64,000 nucleotides of DNA from Paraburkholderia fungorum (GTDB lineage Bacteria; Pseudomonadota; Gammaproteobacteria; Burkholderiales; Burkholderiaceae). Below the pieces are notes generated by a model that was given only the letters and a program-made list of their open reading frames with translations, did no database searches and was not told the origin of the DNA. Location: the NCBI RefSeq assembly GCF_902833645.1, contig NZ_CADFGE010000007.1, positions 372,001-436,000 on the forward strand, given 5' to 3'. Within the stretch, counting starts at the first letter, position 1; every line of letters starts with the position of its first letter. The position numbers and the translations under genes are program-made. Shown here piece by piece: positions 42,346-53,017 of the stretch.

Positions 42346-43410
42346 ATGAGCTTGTTCGATACGATCAACTCGGGCGGCACCCAGCTTCTCGGTGTGGCAT
42401 GGCCCACGGTGTGGGCACTGGTGCGCATCCTGGTGGTGGCCGTTGTGATCCTGCTGTGCGTGGCTTACCTGATTCTCTGGGAACGTAAGCTGATCGGCTG
42501 GATGCACGTGCGTCTCGGCCCGAACCGCGTCGGCCCCGCAGGCTTGCTGCAGCCGATCGCCGACGTGCTGAAGCTGTTGCTGAAAGAAGTGATTCAGCCG
42601 GCCCAGGCGAGCCGCTGGATTTACATGATCGCGCCGATCATGGTGGTGGTGCCGGCCTTCGCGGTCTGGGCGGTGATTCCGTTCCAGGCCGGTGCGGTTC
42701 TCGGCGACATCAACGCCGGTCTGCTTTACGCAATGGCGATCTCGTCCATCGGCGTGTACGGCGTGATTCTGGCGGGCTGGGCGTCGAACTCGAAGTACGC
42801 ATTCCTCGGCGCCATGCGCGCGGCCGCTCAAATGGTTTCGTACGAAATTTCGATGGGCTTCGCCCTCGTCGTCGTGCTGATGACGTCGGGCAGTCTGAAT
42901 CTGTCGGACATCGTCGGTTCGCAGGAACGCGGCATTTTCGCCGGTTACGGCCTGAACTTCCTGTCGTGGAACTGGCTGCCGCTCCTGCCTATGTTCGTCG
43001 TGTACTTCATCTCGGGCATCGCCGAAACGAACCGTCACCCGTTCGACGTGGTGGAAGGCGAGTCGGAAATCGTCGCGGGTCACATGATCGATTACTCGGG
43101 GATGGCGTTCGCGCTGTTCTTCCTCGCCGAGTACATCAACATGATCGTGATCTCGGCATTGGCTGCAACGCTGTTCCTCGGCGGCTGGAGCGCACCGTTC
43201 GGCTTCCTGTCGTTTATCCCGGGCATCGTTTGGCTCGTCGGCAAGGTTTTCTTCCTGTTGTCGGTATTCATCTGGGCGCGTGCCACGTTCCCGCGCTACC
43301 GCTATGACCAGATCATGCGTCTGGGCTGGAAGGTTTTCATTCCGGTTTGCGTGGTGTGGCTCATCGTGGTCGGCTTCTGGATCATGTCGCCGTTGAATAT
43401 CTGGAAATAA
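42346..43410 (+). CDS. nuoH: NADH-quinone oxidoreductase subunit H
   Basis: Membrane subunit of 354 residues with about eight helices, forming the quinone channel at the junction with the peripheral arm. Conserved: LILWERKLIGWMHVRLGPNRVGPAG, and IAETNRHPFDVVEGESEIVAG with the acidic loop. The ATG follows the nuoG stop without any gap. Confidence 0.98.
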   Translation: MSLFDTINSGGTQLLGVAWPTVWALVRILVVAVVILLCVAYLILWERKLIGWMHVRLGPNRVGPAGLLQPIADVLKLLLKEVIQPAQASRWIYMIAPIMVVVPAFAVWAVIPFQAGAVLGDINAGLLYAMAISSIGVYGVILAGWASNSKYAFLGAMRAAAQMVSYEISMGFALVVVLMTSGSLNLSDIVGSQERGIFAGYGLNFLSWNWLPLLPMFVVYFISGIAETNRHPFDVVEGESEIVAGHMIDYSGMAFALFFLAEYINMIVISALAATLFLGGWSAPFGFLSFIPGIVWLVGKVFFLLSVFIWARATFPRYRYDQIMRLGWKVFIPVCVVWLIVVGFWIMSPLNIWK

Positions 43411-43425
43411 AGGGCGGATGAACCC

Positions 43426-43914
43426 ATGACCGCAATCCAAAACTTTTTCAAGACCTTCTTCCTGACGGAACTGCTTAAAGGCCTCGCGCTGACCGGACGT
43501 TACACGTTCCAGCGCAAGATCACAGTGCAGTTCCCGGAAGAGAAGACGCCGATTTCACCGCGTTTCCGCGGCCTGCATGCGCTGCGCCGCTATGAAAACG
43601 GCGAAGAACGCTGCATCGCCTGCAAGCTGTGCGAAGCGGTGTGCCCGGCGCTCGCCATTACGATCGAATCGGAAACCCGTGCGGACAACACGCGCCGCAC
43701 GACGCGTTACGACATCGACCTGACCAAGTGCATCTTCTGCGGTTTCTGCGAAGAGAGCTGCCCGGTCGATTCGATTGTCGAGACGCACATTCTCGAATAT
43801 CACGGCGAAAAACGTGGCGACCTGTATTTCACGAAGGACATGCTGCTGGCCGTTGGCGATCGTTACGAAGCAGAGATCGCCGCGAACAAGGCAGCCGATG
43901 CACCGTATCGTTGA
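43426..43914 (+). CDS. nuoI: NADH-quinone oxidoreductase subunit I
   Basis: A 23 kDa subunit of 162 residues with two [4Fe-4S] clusters (N6a, N6b): CIACKLCEAVCP and CIFCGFCEESCP. An amphipathic N-terminal helix anchors it to the membrane arm. It passes electrons from NuoG to NuoB. It follows nuoH by 15 bp. Confidence 0.98.
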   Translation: MTAIQNFFKTFFLTELLKGLALTGRYTFQRKITVQFPEEKTPISPRFRGLHALRRYENGEERCIACKLCEAVCPALAITIESETRADNTRRTTRYDIDLTKCIFCGFCEESCPVDSIVETHILEYHGEKRGDLYFTKDMLLAVGDRYEAEIAANKAADAPYR

Positions 43915-43971
43915 AGCGCTTCTTCTGTTGAAGCAGTAAATGCAGCAGTAACACGGCCTGTTGTCGGGCCG

Positions 43972-44000
43972 AGCGCCGCGGTTTGACCGCCGCGGCACGG
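43972..44000 (+). repeat. GC-rich hairpin between nuoI and nuoJ
   Basis: GCCGCGG and CCGCGGC in the segment 43976-43997 form a 7-bp stem around an 8-base loop, without a T-run. It sits in the 181-bp nuoI-nuoJ gap, the longest within the operon. It could protect RNA ends or attenuate, but nothing proves a role. Confidence 0.4.
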
Positions 44001-44095
44001 CGCACCTGTGCGGCAGTTCTGGCGGTTCGGCCGCTTTTACCCGCCACGTGCCAAAGAACAATGCCTGACGATGGCCTAACGATGAACCGGTAATC

Positions 44096-44785
44096 ATGGA
44101 ATTCACGACCGTACTGTTCTACATCTTCGCGCTGCTCCTGGTGGTTTCAGGGCTGAAGGTGATCACCTCGCGCAACCCGGTTTCGTCCGCACTGTTTCTG
44201 GTGCTGGCGTTCTTCAATGCAGCCGCGATCTGGATGCTGCTGCAGGCCGAGTTCCTCGCGATCCTGCTGGTGCTGGTGTATGTCGGCGCGGTGATGGTGC
44301 TGTTCCTGTTCGTCGTGATGATGCTGGACATCAACATCGACGTGCTGCGAAAAGACTTCAAACGCTTCGTGCCAATGGCCACGCTGGTGGGCGCGATCAT
44401 CGTGATCGAGACCGCACTGATTCTGTGGCACGGTTACGGCGCGACCGCTACGGCGCTGCGCGACACCACGGCTGCCGCGAATGGCATGGGCGACTGGTCG
44501 AACACTCGCCTGATCGGCAAGGTCATCTACACCGACTACATCTTCGCGTTCGAAGTCGCCGGCCTCGTGTTGCTGGTGGCGATCATCGCGGCGATCGCGC
44601 TGACTACGAGTCACAAGAAAGACAGCAAGCGCCAGAACGTCAGCGAGCAGGTCAAGGTGCGTGCTCAGGACCGCGTGCGCGTCGTGAAGATGGCATCTGA
44701 AAAGACCGCGGCAACAGTCGCGGCGGAAGAAGCCGCCGCAGCGGCAGCAGCGGCGGCCGACTCGGCACCCGCTAAAAACAGCTGA
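44096..44785 (+). CDS. nuoJ: NADH-quinone oxidoreductase subunit J
   Basis: Membrane subunit of 229 residues with five helices up to about residue 175 (FYIFALLLVVSGLKVIT, SALFLVLAFFNAAAIWMLLQAEFLAILLVLVYVGAVMVLFLFVVMML). The long pi-bulge-containing helix is typical. The C-terminus beyond residue 175 is a hydrophilic, very Ala-rich tail that is longer than in E. coli NuoJ (184 residues). It is part of the proton-channel region near NuoK. Confidence 0.96.
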   Translation: MEFTTVLFYIFALLLVVSGLKVITSRNPVSSALFLVLAFFNAAAIWMLLQAEFLAILLVLVYVGAVMVLFLFVVMMLDINIDVLRKDFKRFVPMATLVGAIIVIETALILWHGYGATATALRDTTAAANGMGDWSNTRLIGKVIYTDYIFAFEVAGLVLLVAIIAAIALTTSHKKDSKRQNVSEQVKVRAQDRVRVVKMASEKTAATVAAEEAAAAAAAAADSAPAKNS

Positions 44786-44805
44786 GCGGACAGGAGATAG
44801 AAATC

Positions 44806-45111
44806 ATGTTGACCCTTGCTCATTACCTTGTCCTCGGCGCGATCCTGTTTGCGATCAGCGTGGTGGGCATTTTCCTGAACCGTCGCAACGTCATCATCAT
44901 CCTGATGGCGATCGAGCTGATGCTGCTGGCGGTGAACACCAATTTCGTCGCGTTTTCGCACTACCTCGGCGACATCCATGGCCAGATCTTCGTCTTCTTC
45001 GTGCTGACGGTTGCAGCAGCGGAAGCAGCGATCGGCCTGGCGATTCTGGTGACCCTGTTCCGTAGCCTCGACACGATCAATGTCGAGGATCTCGATCAGC
45101 TCAAAGGTTAA
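44806..45111 (+). CDS. nuoK: NADH-quinone oxidoreductase subunit K
   Basis: Small membrane subunit of 101 residues with three helices, an MrpC homologue. The conserved Glu residues in MAIELMLLAVNTNFVAFS (helix 2) and AAAEAAIGLAILV (helix 3) are present; they form part of the proton path. It lies 20 bp after nuoJ. Confidence 0.98.
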   Translation: MLTLAHYLVLGAILFAISVVGIFLNRRNVIIILMAIELMLLAVNTNFVAFSHYLGDIHGQIFVFFVLTVAAAEAAIGLAILVTLFRSLDTINVEDLDQLKG

Positions 45112-45128
45112 TTTCAGGTAAAGCGGTT

Positions 45129-47207
<2,079 letters not shown>

Positions 47208-47221
47208 GGCGAGGGACACTA

Positions 47222-48712
47222 ATGCACGCTTATCCGATTCTCAGTATCGCGATCTGGTTACCGATCCTCGTAGGTCTGCTGGTCCTTGCCATTGGCTCCG
47301 ACCGGAATCCGGCTCCGGCGCGCTGGATTGCGCTGATTGGCTCGGTCGTCAGTTTCCTAGTGACGATCCCGCTGATTACCGGCTTTGATTCGAGCACCGC
47401 CGATCTGCAGTTCGTCGAAAAGGCGAACTGGATCGAGCGCTTCAATATTACGTACCACCTGGGTGTCGACGGCATCTCGATGTGGTTCGTCGTGTTGACC
47501 GCATTGATTACGGTGATCGTCGTGATCGCCGCGTGGGAAGTCATCACGAAGAACGTCGCTCAGTACCTCGCTGCGTTCCTGATCCTGTCCGGCATCATGG
47601 TCGGCGTGTTCAGCTCGGCCGACGGCATGCTGTTCTACGTGTTCTTCGAAGCGACGCTGATTCCGATGTACATCATCATCGGCGTGTGGGGCGGCGCGAA
47701 CCGCGTGTACGCGGCGTTCAAGTTCTTCCTGTACACGCTGATGGGTTCGCTGTTGATGCTGGTTGCGCTGCTGTACCTGTACATCCAGACCGGCACGTTC
47801 GATCTGGCCACATGGCAGAACGCGCAGATCGGCATGACCCCGCAGATATTGTTGTTTATAGCGTTCTTCATGGCCTTCGCCGTGAAGGTGCCGATGTGGC
47901 CGGTTCACACGTGGTTGCCTGACGCCCACGTGGAAGCGCCGACCGGCGGCTCGGTCGTGCTGGCCGCGATCATGCTGAAGCTGGGCGCCTACGGTTTCCT
48001 GCGCTTCTCTCTGCCGATCACGCCGGACGCAAGCCATTTCCTCGCACCGGTCGTCATCACGCTGTCGCTGATCGCTGTGATTTACATCGGTCTGGTCGCG
48101 ATGGTGCAAGCCGACATGAAGAAGCTGGTCGCGTATTCGTCGATCGCGCACATGGGTTTCGTGACGCTGGGTTTCTTTATCTTCAATCAGCTCGGCGTGG
48201 AAGGCGCGATCGTGCAGATGATCTCGCACGGCTTCGTGTCGGGCGCGATGTTCCTGAGCATCGGCGTGCTGTACGACCGTATGCACTCGCGTCAGATCGC
48301 CGATTACGGCGGTGTCGTGAACGTGATGCCGAAGTTCGCGGCGTTCGTGATGCTGTTCTCGATGGCCAACTGCGGCCTGCCGGGTACGTCCGGTTTCGTC
48401 GGCGAGTTCATGGTGATTCTGGCTGCTGTCCAGTACAACTTCTGGATCGCGGGCGGTGCGGCTGTCACGCTGATCCTCGGCGCGGCCTACACGCTGTGGA
48501 TGTACAAGCGCGTGTACTTCGGCGCGATCGCCAACGATCACGTGAAGGGCCTCGTCGACATCAACCGCCGCGAGTTTTTCATGCTGGCAGTGCTCGCAGC
48601 ACTGACGCTGTTCATGGGCCTGTATCCGAAGCCCTTTACCGATGTGATGCACGTATCCGTGGAAAACCTCCTCTCCCACGTCGCGCAGTCCAAGCTGCCG
48701 TTGCCACAGTAA
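47222..48712 (+). CDS. nuoM: NADH-quinone oxidoreductase subunit M
   Basis: Antiporter-like proton-pumping subunit of 496 residues with fourteen helices. FFEATLIPMYIIIGVWGG holds the conserved Glu, then VPMWPVHTWLPDAHVEAPTGGSVVLAAIMLKLGAYG and KLVAYSSIAHMGFVTLG hold the channel Lys residues. It follows nuoL after 14 bp. Confidence 0.98.
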   Translation: MHAYPILSIAIWLPILVGLLVLAIGSDRNPAPARWIALIGSVVSFLVTIPLITGFDSSTADLQFVEKANWIERFNITYHLGVDGISMWFVVLTALITVIVVIAAWEVITKNVAQYLAAFLILSGIMVGVFSSADGMLFYVFFEATLIPMYIIIGVWGGANRVYAAFKFFLYTLMGSLLMLVALLYLYIQTGTFDLATWQNAQIGMTPQILLFIAFFMAFAVKVPMWPVHTWLPDAHVEAPTGGSVVLAAIMLKLGAYGFLRFSLPITPDASHFLAPVVITLSLIAVIYIGLVAMVQADMKKLVAYSSIAHMGFVTLGFFIFNQLGVEGAIVQMISHGFVSGAMFLSIGVLYDRMHSRQIADYGGVVNVMPKFAAFVMLFSMANCGLPGTSGFVGEFMVILAAVQYNFWIAGGAAVTLILGAAYTLWMYKRVYFGAIANDHVKGLVDINRREFFMLAVLAALTLFMGLYPKPFTDVMHVSVENLLSHVAQSKLPLPQ

Positions 48713-48737
48713 TGCAGAGCGGAGGAATTTAAAGATC

Positions 48738-50210
48738 ATGCAAAACGCCCCTATGACTGCCCTGTTACCCGACGCACTGGTGATGCTCGCCGTTGTCGTT
48801 GCGTGGCTCAACGACACGTTCGTCGGCCAGGCTGGTCGCCGCACCACGTATTTCATCGCGTTCTTCTCGACGCTGATTTCCGGCATCTGGTTCGCGGTGA
48901 ACGCGTTCGATCCGCAGGTGCACTACTTCTTTGGTCACATGTACGTGGTGGATTCGTTCGCCAGTGTGATGAAGGCAGTGGTCACGCTCGGTTATGCCGT
49001 GTCGATCGTCTATTCGCGCCGGTATCTGGAGGATCGCGGGCTGTTCCGCGGCGAGTTTTTCCTGTTGGGCATGTTCTCGTTGCTCGGCCAGCTCGTGATG
49101 ATCTCCGGCAACAACTTCCTGACGCTGTATCTCGGTCTGGAACTGATGTCGCTGTCGCTGTACGGCGCGATCGCCCTGCGTCGTGATGCGGCGCCTTCGA
49201 ACGAAGCGGCGATGAAGTACTACGTGCTCGGCGCGTTGGCTTCCGGCTTCCTGTTGTACGGTATTTCCATGCTGTACGGTGCAACCGGCTCGCTTGATCT
49301 GAACGAGGTGTTCAAGGCGATCGGCACGAGCCACTACGATCCGAGCGTGTTGCTGTTCGGCGTGATCTTCATCGTGGCGGGCGTGGCGTTCAAGATGGGC
49401 GCGGTGCCGTTCCACATGTGGGTGCCTGACGTGTATCAGGGCGCTCCGACGGCGATGACGCTGATGGTGGGTGGTGGTCCGAAGGTGGCTGCGTTCGCTT
49501 GGGGCCTGCGCTTCCTCGTGATGGGTCTGCTGCCGCTGGCTGTCGAATGGCAGCAGATGCTGGTGATTCTGGCCGCGCTGTCGTTGATCGTCGGCAACAT
49601 CACCGGTATCGTGCAACGCAACGTCAAGCGCATGCTCGCGTATTCGGCGATCTCGAACATGGGCTTCGTGCTGCTTGGCCTGCTGGCCGGCGTGGTGGAT
49701 CAGAAGACGACCGGCGCGGCCAATGCGTACGGCTCGGCGATGTACTACAGCATCGTCTACCTGATTACGACGATGGGCACCTTCGGCGTCATCATGCTGC
49801 TGGCTCGCCGCGATTTTGAGGCGGATACGCTCGAAGACTTCAAGGGTCTGAATCAGCGTAGCCCGGTGTTCGCGTTCGTCATGATGGTGATGATGTTCTC
49901 GCTCGCTGGCATCCCGCCCGCGGTCGGCTTCTACGCCAAGCTCGCGGTGCTGCAGGCAACCATGAATGCCGGCTTGACCTGGCTGACCGTGTTGGCCGTG
50001 ATCACGTCGCTGTTCGGTGCGTTCTATTACCTGCGTATCGTCAAGCTGATGTACTTCGACGAACCGCAAGACAAGTCGCCGATCGTTGCCGATACCAGCA
50101 CGCGTGCTTTGCTCGCACTCAATGGTGTTGCCGTACTGGTGCTCGGTATCGTGCCGGATCCGCTGCTGAAGGCCTGCCTGCAGGCTATCCAGCACACGCT
50201 GCTGCTCTGA
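48738..50210 (+). CDS. nuoN: NADH-quinone oxidoreductase subunit N
   Basis: Antiporter-like subunit of 490 residues, next to NuoK. It has LYLGLELMSLSLYGAIALRRD, VPFHMWVPDVYQGAPTAMTLMVGGGPKVAAFA and KRMLAYSAISNMGFVLLG. A good ribosome binding site (GGAGGAATTTAA) precedes the ATG at 48738. The stop shares one base with the ATG of the DUF2818 gene, linking the two. Confidence 0.97.
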   Translation: MQNAPMTALLPDALVMLAVVVAWLNDTFVGQAGRRTTYFIAFFSTLISGIWFAVNAFDPQVHYFFGHMYVVDSFASVMKAVVTLGYAVSIVYSRRYLEDRGLFRGEFFLLGMFSLLGQLVMISGNNFLTLYLGLELMSLSLYGAIALRRDAAPSNEAAMKYYVLGALASGFLLYGISMLYGATGSLDLNEVFKAIGTSHYDPSVLLFGVIFIVAGVAFKMGAVPFHMWVPDVYQGAPTAMTLMVGGGPKVAAFAWGLRFLVMGLLPLAVEWQQMLVILAALSLIVGNITGIVQRNVKRMLAYSAISNMGFVLLGLLAGVVDQKTTGAANAYGSAMYYSIVYLITTMGTFGVIMLLARRDFEADTLEDFKGLNQRSPVFAFVMMVMMFSLAGIPPAVGFYAKLAVLQATMNAGLTWLTVLAVITSLFGAFYYLRIVKLMYFDEPQDKSPIVADTSTRALLALNGVAVLVLGIVPDPLLKACLQAIQHTLLL

Positions 50211-50506
50211 TGTCAGCTGCGGGTTGGTTTATCGTGTTGTTGGCGCTGGTCGGCGCCAACCTGCCGTTTCTGAACCAGCGTCTCTTCGCCGCCGTGCCGT
50301 TGAAAGCGGCGAAGAAAAGTGCCTGGATCCGGATTGCCGAACTGATCGTGCTGTACTTTGTGGTCGGTGCGTTCGGTTTTCTGCTGGAAGCGCGCGCGGG
50401 TAATCGCTTCGAACAGGGGTGGCAGTTCTACGCGATCACGTTCGCGTTGTTCATCGTGTTCGCTTTTCCCGGCTTTACCTTCCAGTATCTCGTCAAACGT
50501 CGCTGA
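50210..50506 (+). CDS. DUF2818 membrane protein at the end of the nuo operon
   Basis: A protein of 98 residues with three hydrophobic helices (GWFIVLLALVGANLPFL, IAELIVLYFVVGAFGFLLEA, YAITFALFIVFAFPGF). This is the DUF2818 family, found at the end of nuo operons in betaproteobacteria. Its ATG overlaps the nuoN stop (TGATG), so it is made together with NuoN. No function is known; a complex I assembly or accessory role is an inference from position only. Confidence 0.9.
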   Translation: MSAAGWFIVLLALVGANLPFLNQRLFAAVPLKAAKKSAWIRIAELIVLYFVVGAFGFLLEARAGNRFEQGWQFYAITFALFIVFAFPGFTFQYLVKRR

Positions 50507-50548
50507 CGGTGTCTCGCCGTCGCGCCCCAAGCTGTCCTGAGGTCGCAT

Positions 50549-51133
50549 ATGGCTGAACTTCCCAATCACGATGCCGCGCTCACCGAGACCTGTCTCGAGA
50601 GCAAAACGATCCATCAAGGGCCGTTCCTGACACTCAAATGCGACACGGTCAGCTTGCCTGATGGGAAGCAGGCCACTCGCGAGTACGTTCAGCATCCGGG
50701 CGCCGTGATGGTGATTCCGCTATTCGACGACGGCCGCGTATTGCTGGAAAGCCAGTACCGCTATCCGATGGGTAAGGTCATGGTCGAGTATCCTGCGGGC
50801 AAGCTCGATCCGAACGAAGGCGCATTGGCTTGCGCGAAACGCGAGCTGCAGGAAGAGACCGGCTATACGGCGCGCGAGTATGTTTATTTGACGCGCATTC
50901 ATCCCATCATTTCCTACTCGACCGAATTCATCGATATCTACCTGGCGCGTGGGTTGACTGCCGGCGAGCGCAAACTCGACGACGGTGAGTTTCTTGAACT
51001 GTTCACGGCAACTGTTGCCGATGTGTCCGAATGGGTGCGCACCGGCAAGATCACCGACGTGAAAACCGTCATCGGTACGTTCTGGCTGGAGAAGGTGCTG
51101 TCGGGTGTGTGGCCGATGGCCGCGCCGCAATAG
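50549..51133 (+). CDS. Nudix hydrolase, ADP-ribose pyrophosphatase-like
   Basis: A protein of 194 residues. The Nudix box GKLDPNEGALACAKRELQEETGY matches GX5EX7REUXEEXGU, and the flanking region (VLLESQYRYPMGKVMVEYPAGKLDPNEG) is that of ADP-ribose/nucleoside diphosphate-sugar pyrophosphatases (NudF-like). Cleavage of ADP-ribose to AMP and ribose 5-phosphate is likely but not provable. It follows DUF2818 by 42 bp and ends with a terminator, so it is probably the last gene of the nuo transcript. Confidence 0.92.
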   Translation: MAELPNHDAALTETCLESKTIHQGPFLTLKCDTVSLPDGKQATREYVQHPGAVMVIPLFDDGRVLLESQYRYPMGKVMVEYPAGKLDPNEGALACAKRELQEETGYTAREYVYLTRIHPIISYSTEFIDIYLARGLTAGERKLDDGEFLELFTATVADVSEWVRTGKITDVKTVIGTFWLEKVLSGVWPMAAPQ

Positions 51134-51192
51134 CGAGCCCGGTTCAGAGCGCACGGCGGGCGCGAATCGCGCACCGTGCGGGCAATCTGCGA

Positions 51193-51227
51193 AAAGCCCC
51201 TGTTGGTCTATGACCGGCAGGGGCTTT
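51193..51227 (+). terminator. terminator after the Nudix gene
   Basis: AAAGCCCCTG (51193-51202) pairs with CAGGGGCTTT (51218-51227), with an inner GGTC/GACC helix in the loop. The remaining gap to 51411 shows nothing recognisable. Confidence 0.85.
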
Positions 51228-51411
51228 GTCATTGCGGGTAGCGCATCGACTCGACGCATTGCATCCGTGTCAGAAGAAGGCTCTTGTCCTATGCCATCCG
51301 GCCGTCTCGCCCCACGGCAGTTGCCGTTCTAGTATCGACGTCTGGCAACCAGATTTGCCATCGTACTTATCCTGGATAGCGAAGAGTGTGCGATGGGCTG
51401 GATTGCGGACA

Positions 51412-51451
51412 CATACGAGCATGGTTGTCATTTGACAACCATGCTCGTATG
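51412..51451. promoter_or_regulatory. 40-bp palindromic operator overlapping a promoter
   Basis: CATACGAGCATGGTTGTCA (51412-51430), spacer TT, and its exact reverse complement (51433-51451): 19-bp perfect arms. It overlaps two promoter readings: TTGACA (51432-51437) with TAGATT (51455-51460) at 17 bp, and TTGTCA (51425-51430) with TATGCA (51448-51453) at 17 bp. The second leaves GGAGG (51461-51465) inside the transcript and is preferred. The site is 20 bp upstream of a two-gene module and is the obvious candidate target of its HTH protein. Confidence 0.8.
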
Positions 51452-51471
51452 CACTAGATTGGAGGGTATAG

Positions 51472-51720
51472 ATGGTTCGTGGAGTCCATTCCAAAAAAGA
51501 GATTGAGGCTGCGCTGGCTTATGCGGAAAGCCACGGCTGGCGTATCCGGGGCGGCGGCAAAGGTCATGCGTGGGGAAAGATGTACTGTCCATACAACGAC
51601 GCGGAATGTCGTTGCGGTGAGCTCTGCATTTCGAGTGTGTGGAGTACGCCGAAGAATCCGGGCAATCACGCAAAGCATCTCAAACGCATCGTCGACAACT
51701 GCACGACGCACCGGCAATGA
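51472..51720 (+). CDS. HicA-like small protein, putative toxin
   Basis: A protein of 82 residues. The core GWRIRGGGKGHAWGKMYC (residues 22-39) resembles the HicA toxin pattern in which GW is followed by a Gly-rich turn and a catalytic His (His32 here). A cluster of four Cys at 39, 46, 48 and 52 follows, suggesting a metal site that HicA lacks. The C-terminus ends with HLKRIVDNC, reminiscent of the last HicA helix. GGAGG at five-base spacing supports the ATG. It precedes an HTH gene by 47 bp. I regard it as a candidate mRNA interferase-fold protein; this is not proven. Confidence 0.6.
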   Translation: MVRGVHSKKEIEAALAYAESHGWRIRGGGKGHAWGKMYCPYNDAECRCGELCISSVWSTPKNPGNHAKHLKRIVDNCTTHRQ

Positions 51721-51767
51721 AAATGTTCGAGGGTAAGCCCGAGACGGAATGAAGGCAGGAGTAGCTT

Positions 51768-52292
51768 ATGGAATATGTATTCACCTTGAAGTATCAGCTT
51801 GCTGTGCAAGATTGCGATCTTGACGAGATCGTCGAGCGCCTTGGCGAAGCCGGATGCGACGACGCTACGATCGGCGTTGGGCAACCGGGGCGTATTGCGC
51901 TGGTTTTTACCCGCGAAGGCACGTCGGCATTCGAGGCGCTTGTCAGCGCACTCCAGGATATCAAGCAGGCGGTGCCGTCGGCGCGCCTTGTCGAGGCGGG
52001 GCCGGATTTCGTCGGCCTCACGGATGTCGCTGAGGTAGCCGGCGTGTCGCGGCAAAACATGCGCAAGCTGATGTTGAGCCACGCACTCGACTTCCCGCCG
52101 CCCGTTCATGAGGGGAGCGCGTCGGTATGGCATCTGTCAGACATACTTGACTGGCTGAATGCGCGTGGTGGGTATGACATCAAGGCGGACATATTCGATG
52201 TCGCGAAATCGGCCAAGCAGATCAACCTCGCCAAAGAGGCGCTTCAACTCGAGCGGCGGCTCAACCGCCGGCTCGAATCCCTTGTGGCTTAA
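51768..52292 (+). CDS. HTH protein, putative antitoxin/autoregulator
   Basis: A protein of 174 residues. Residues 1-75 look like an alpha/beta domain (EYVFTLKYQLAVQDCDLDEIVERLGEAG to FEALVSALQDIKQAVP). Residues 81-131 form an excisionase/AlpA-like helix-turn-helix: FVGLTDVAEVAGVSRQNMRKLM then VWHLSDILDWL. The C-terminus is a helical segment with KQINLAKEALQLERRLNRRL. An AGGAG lies upstream of the ATG. Its gene order after a HicA-like protein and the palindromic promoter fits an antitoxin that represses its own operon. The family is not one I can name. Confidence 0.65.
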   Translation: MEYVFTLKYQLAVQDCDLDEIVERLGEAGCDDATIGVGQPGRIALVFTREGTSAFEALVSALQDIKQAVPSARLVEAGPDFVGLTDVAEVAGVSRQNMRKLMLSHALDFPPPVHEGSASVWHLSDILDWLNARGGYDIKADIFDVAKSAKQINLAKEALQLERRLNRRLESLVA

Positions 52293-52484
52293 GAAGTGCG
52301 GGATGGAGGCAGCCTGAGCCCACGAGCGCCATACGATCAGTAAGTCCCGTCATCCATGGATTCAAGGTATGCCGCTCGCGGTTGAATCACCTTCGGCAGC
52401 CCGATGCGCAACGCGTTAAAATCGCCCACCACGTTCGATTTGTAGGCGACGCCTGGTGTCGACGCGTCGGCCGTAAAAATTTAC

Positions 52485-52521
52485 GAACGATCGTTCACAA
52501 ATTTCCATTTTGCGCTAAACT
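52485..52521 (+). promoter_or_regulatory. promoter and palindrome upstream of DUF1178-acyl-CoA operon
   Basis: The palindrome GAACGATCGTTC (52485-52496) overlaps a -35-like TTCACA (52494-52499), with TAAACT (52516-52521) as -10 at 16-bp spacing. A dimeric repressor bound here would block the promoter. The 251-bp gap from 52293 has nothing else distinct. Confidence 0.6.
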
Positions 52522-52543
52522 GGCACGCAAGCCCTGATTCCAC

Positions 52544-52969
52544 ATGAAGGTCCTCGATTTACAGTGTCCGCATGGCCATCGGTTCGAAGGCTGGTTTGCT
52601 TCGGCCGATGACTTCGAGTCGCAGCAGTCCCGCAAGCTCGTCGAATGTCCGATCTGCGGTGCGCATGAAGTGAGCCGGCTGCCGTCGGCGCCCCGGCTGA
52701 ATCTGTCGGGTGCGACTGACACGAAAGTCCCTGCGGGCGCTGGGGAAATGCAGGCGCGCGTGATGCGCGCATTGCGCGAGGTACTGGAAAAGACGGAGAA
52801 CGTGGGCGACCGCTTCGCCGAGGAAGCACGGCGCATTCACTACAACGAAGCGCCCGCACGCAATATTCGCGGTGTTACGACACCGGAAGACGCGAAAGCC
52901 TTGGTCGAAGAAGGCATCGAAGTGATGCCGCTGCTGGTCCCGGCTGCTTTGAAGGAACCGCTGCAATAG
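52544..52969 (+). CDS. DUF1178 family zinc-ribbon protein
   Basis: A protein of 141 residues. The N-terminus has DLQCPHGHRFEGWF and then LVECPICGAHEVSRLPSAP, a two-CxxH/CxxC-type metal site. The C-terminal half (VMRALREVLEKTENVGDRFAEEARRIHYNEAPARNIRGVTTPEDAKALVEEGIEVMPLL) is typical of DUF1178. Function unknown. It is the first gene after a palindromic promoter and precedes two acyl-CoA dehydrogenase genes by 48 bp; whether it belongs to their pathway is unclear. Confidence 0.9.
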   Translation: MKVLDLQCPHGHRFEGWFASADDFESQQSRKLVECPICGAHEVSRLPSAPRLNLSGATDTKVPAGAGEMQARVMRALREVLEKTENVGDRFAEEARRIHYNEAPARNIRGVTTPEDAKALVEEGIEVMPLLVPAALKEPLQ

Positions 52970-53017
52970 TGCAGTGGCTCTCTGGCAGCGGGCGGTTGCG
53001 GCCAGGAGACACTACGC

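Noticed and set aside
41062..43440. Long antisense open frame over nuoG and nuoH
   Set aside because: Shadow frame; the plus-strand genes are certain members of complex I.
51412..51451. Intrinsic terminator
   Set aside because: The 19-bp arms have a 2-base loop and no GC-rich stem plus T-run; the overlap with promoter boxes favours an operator.
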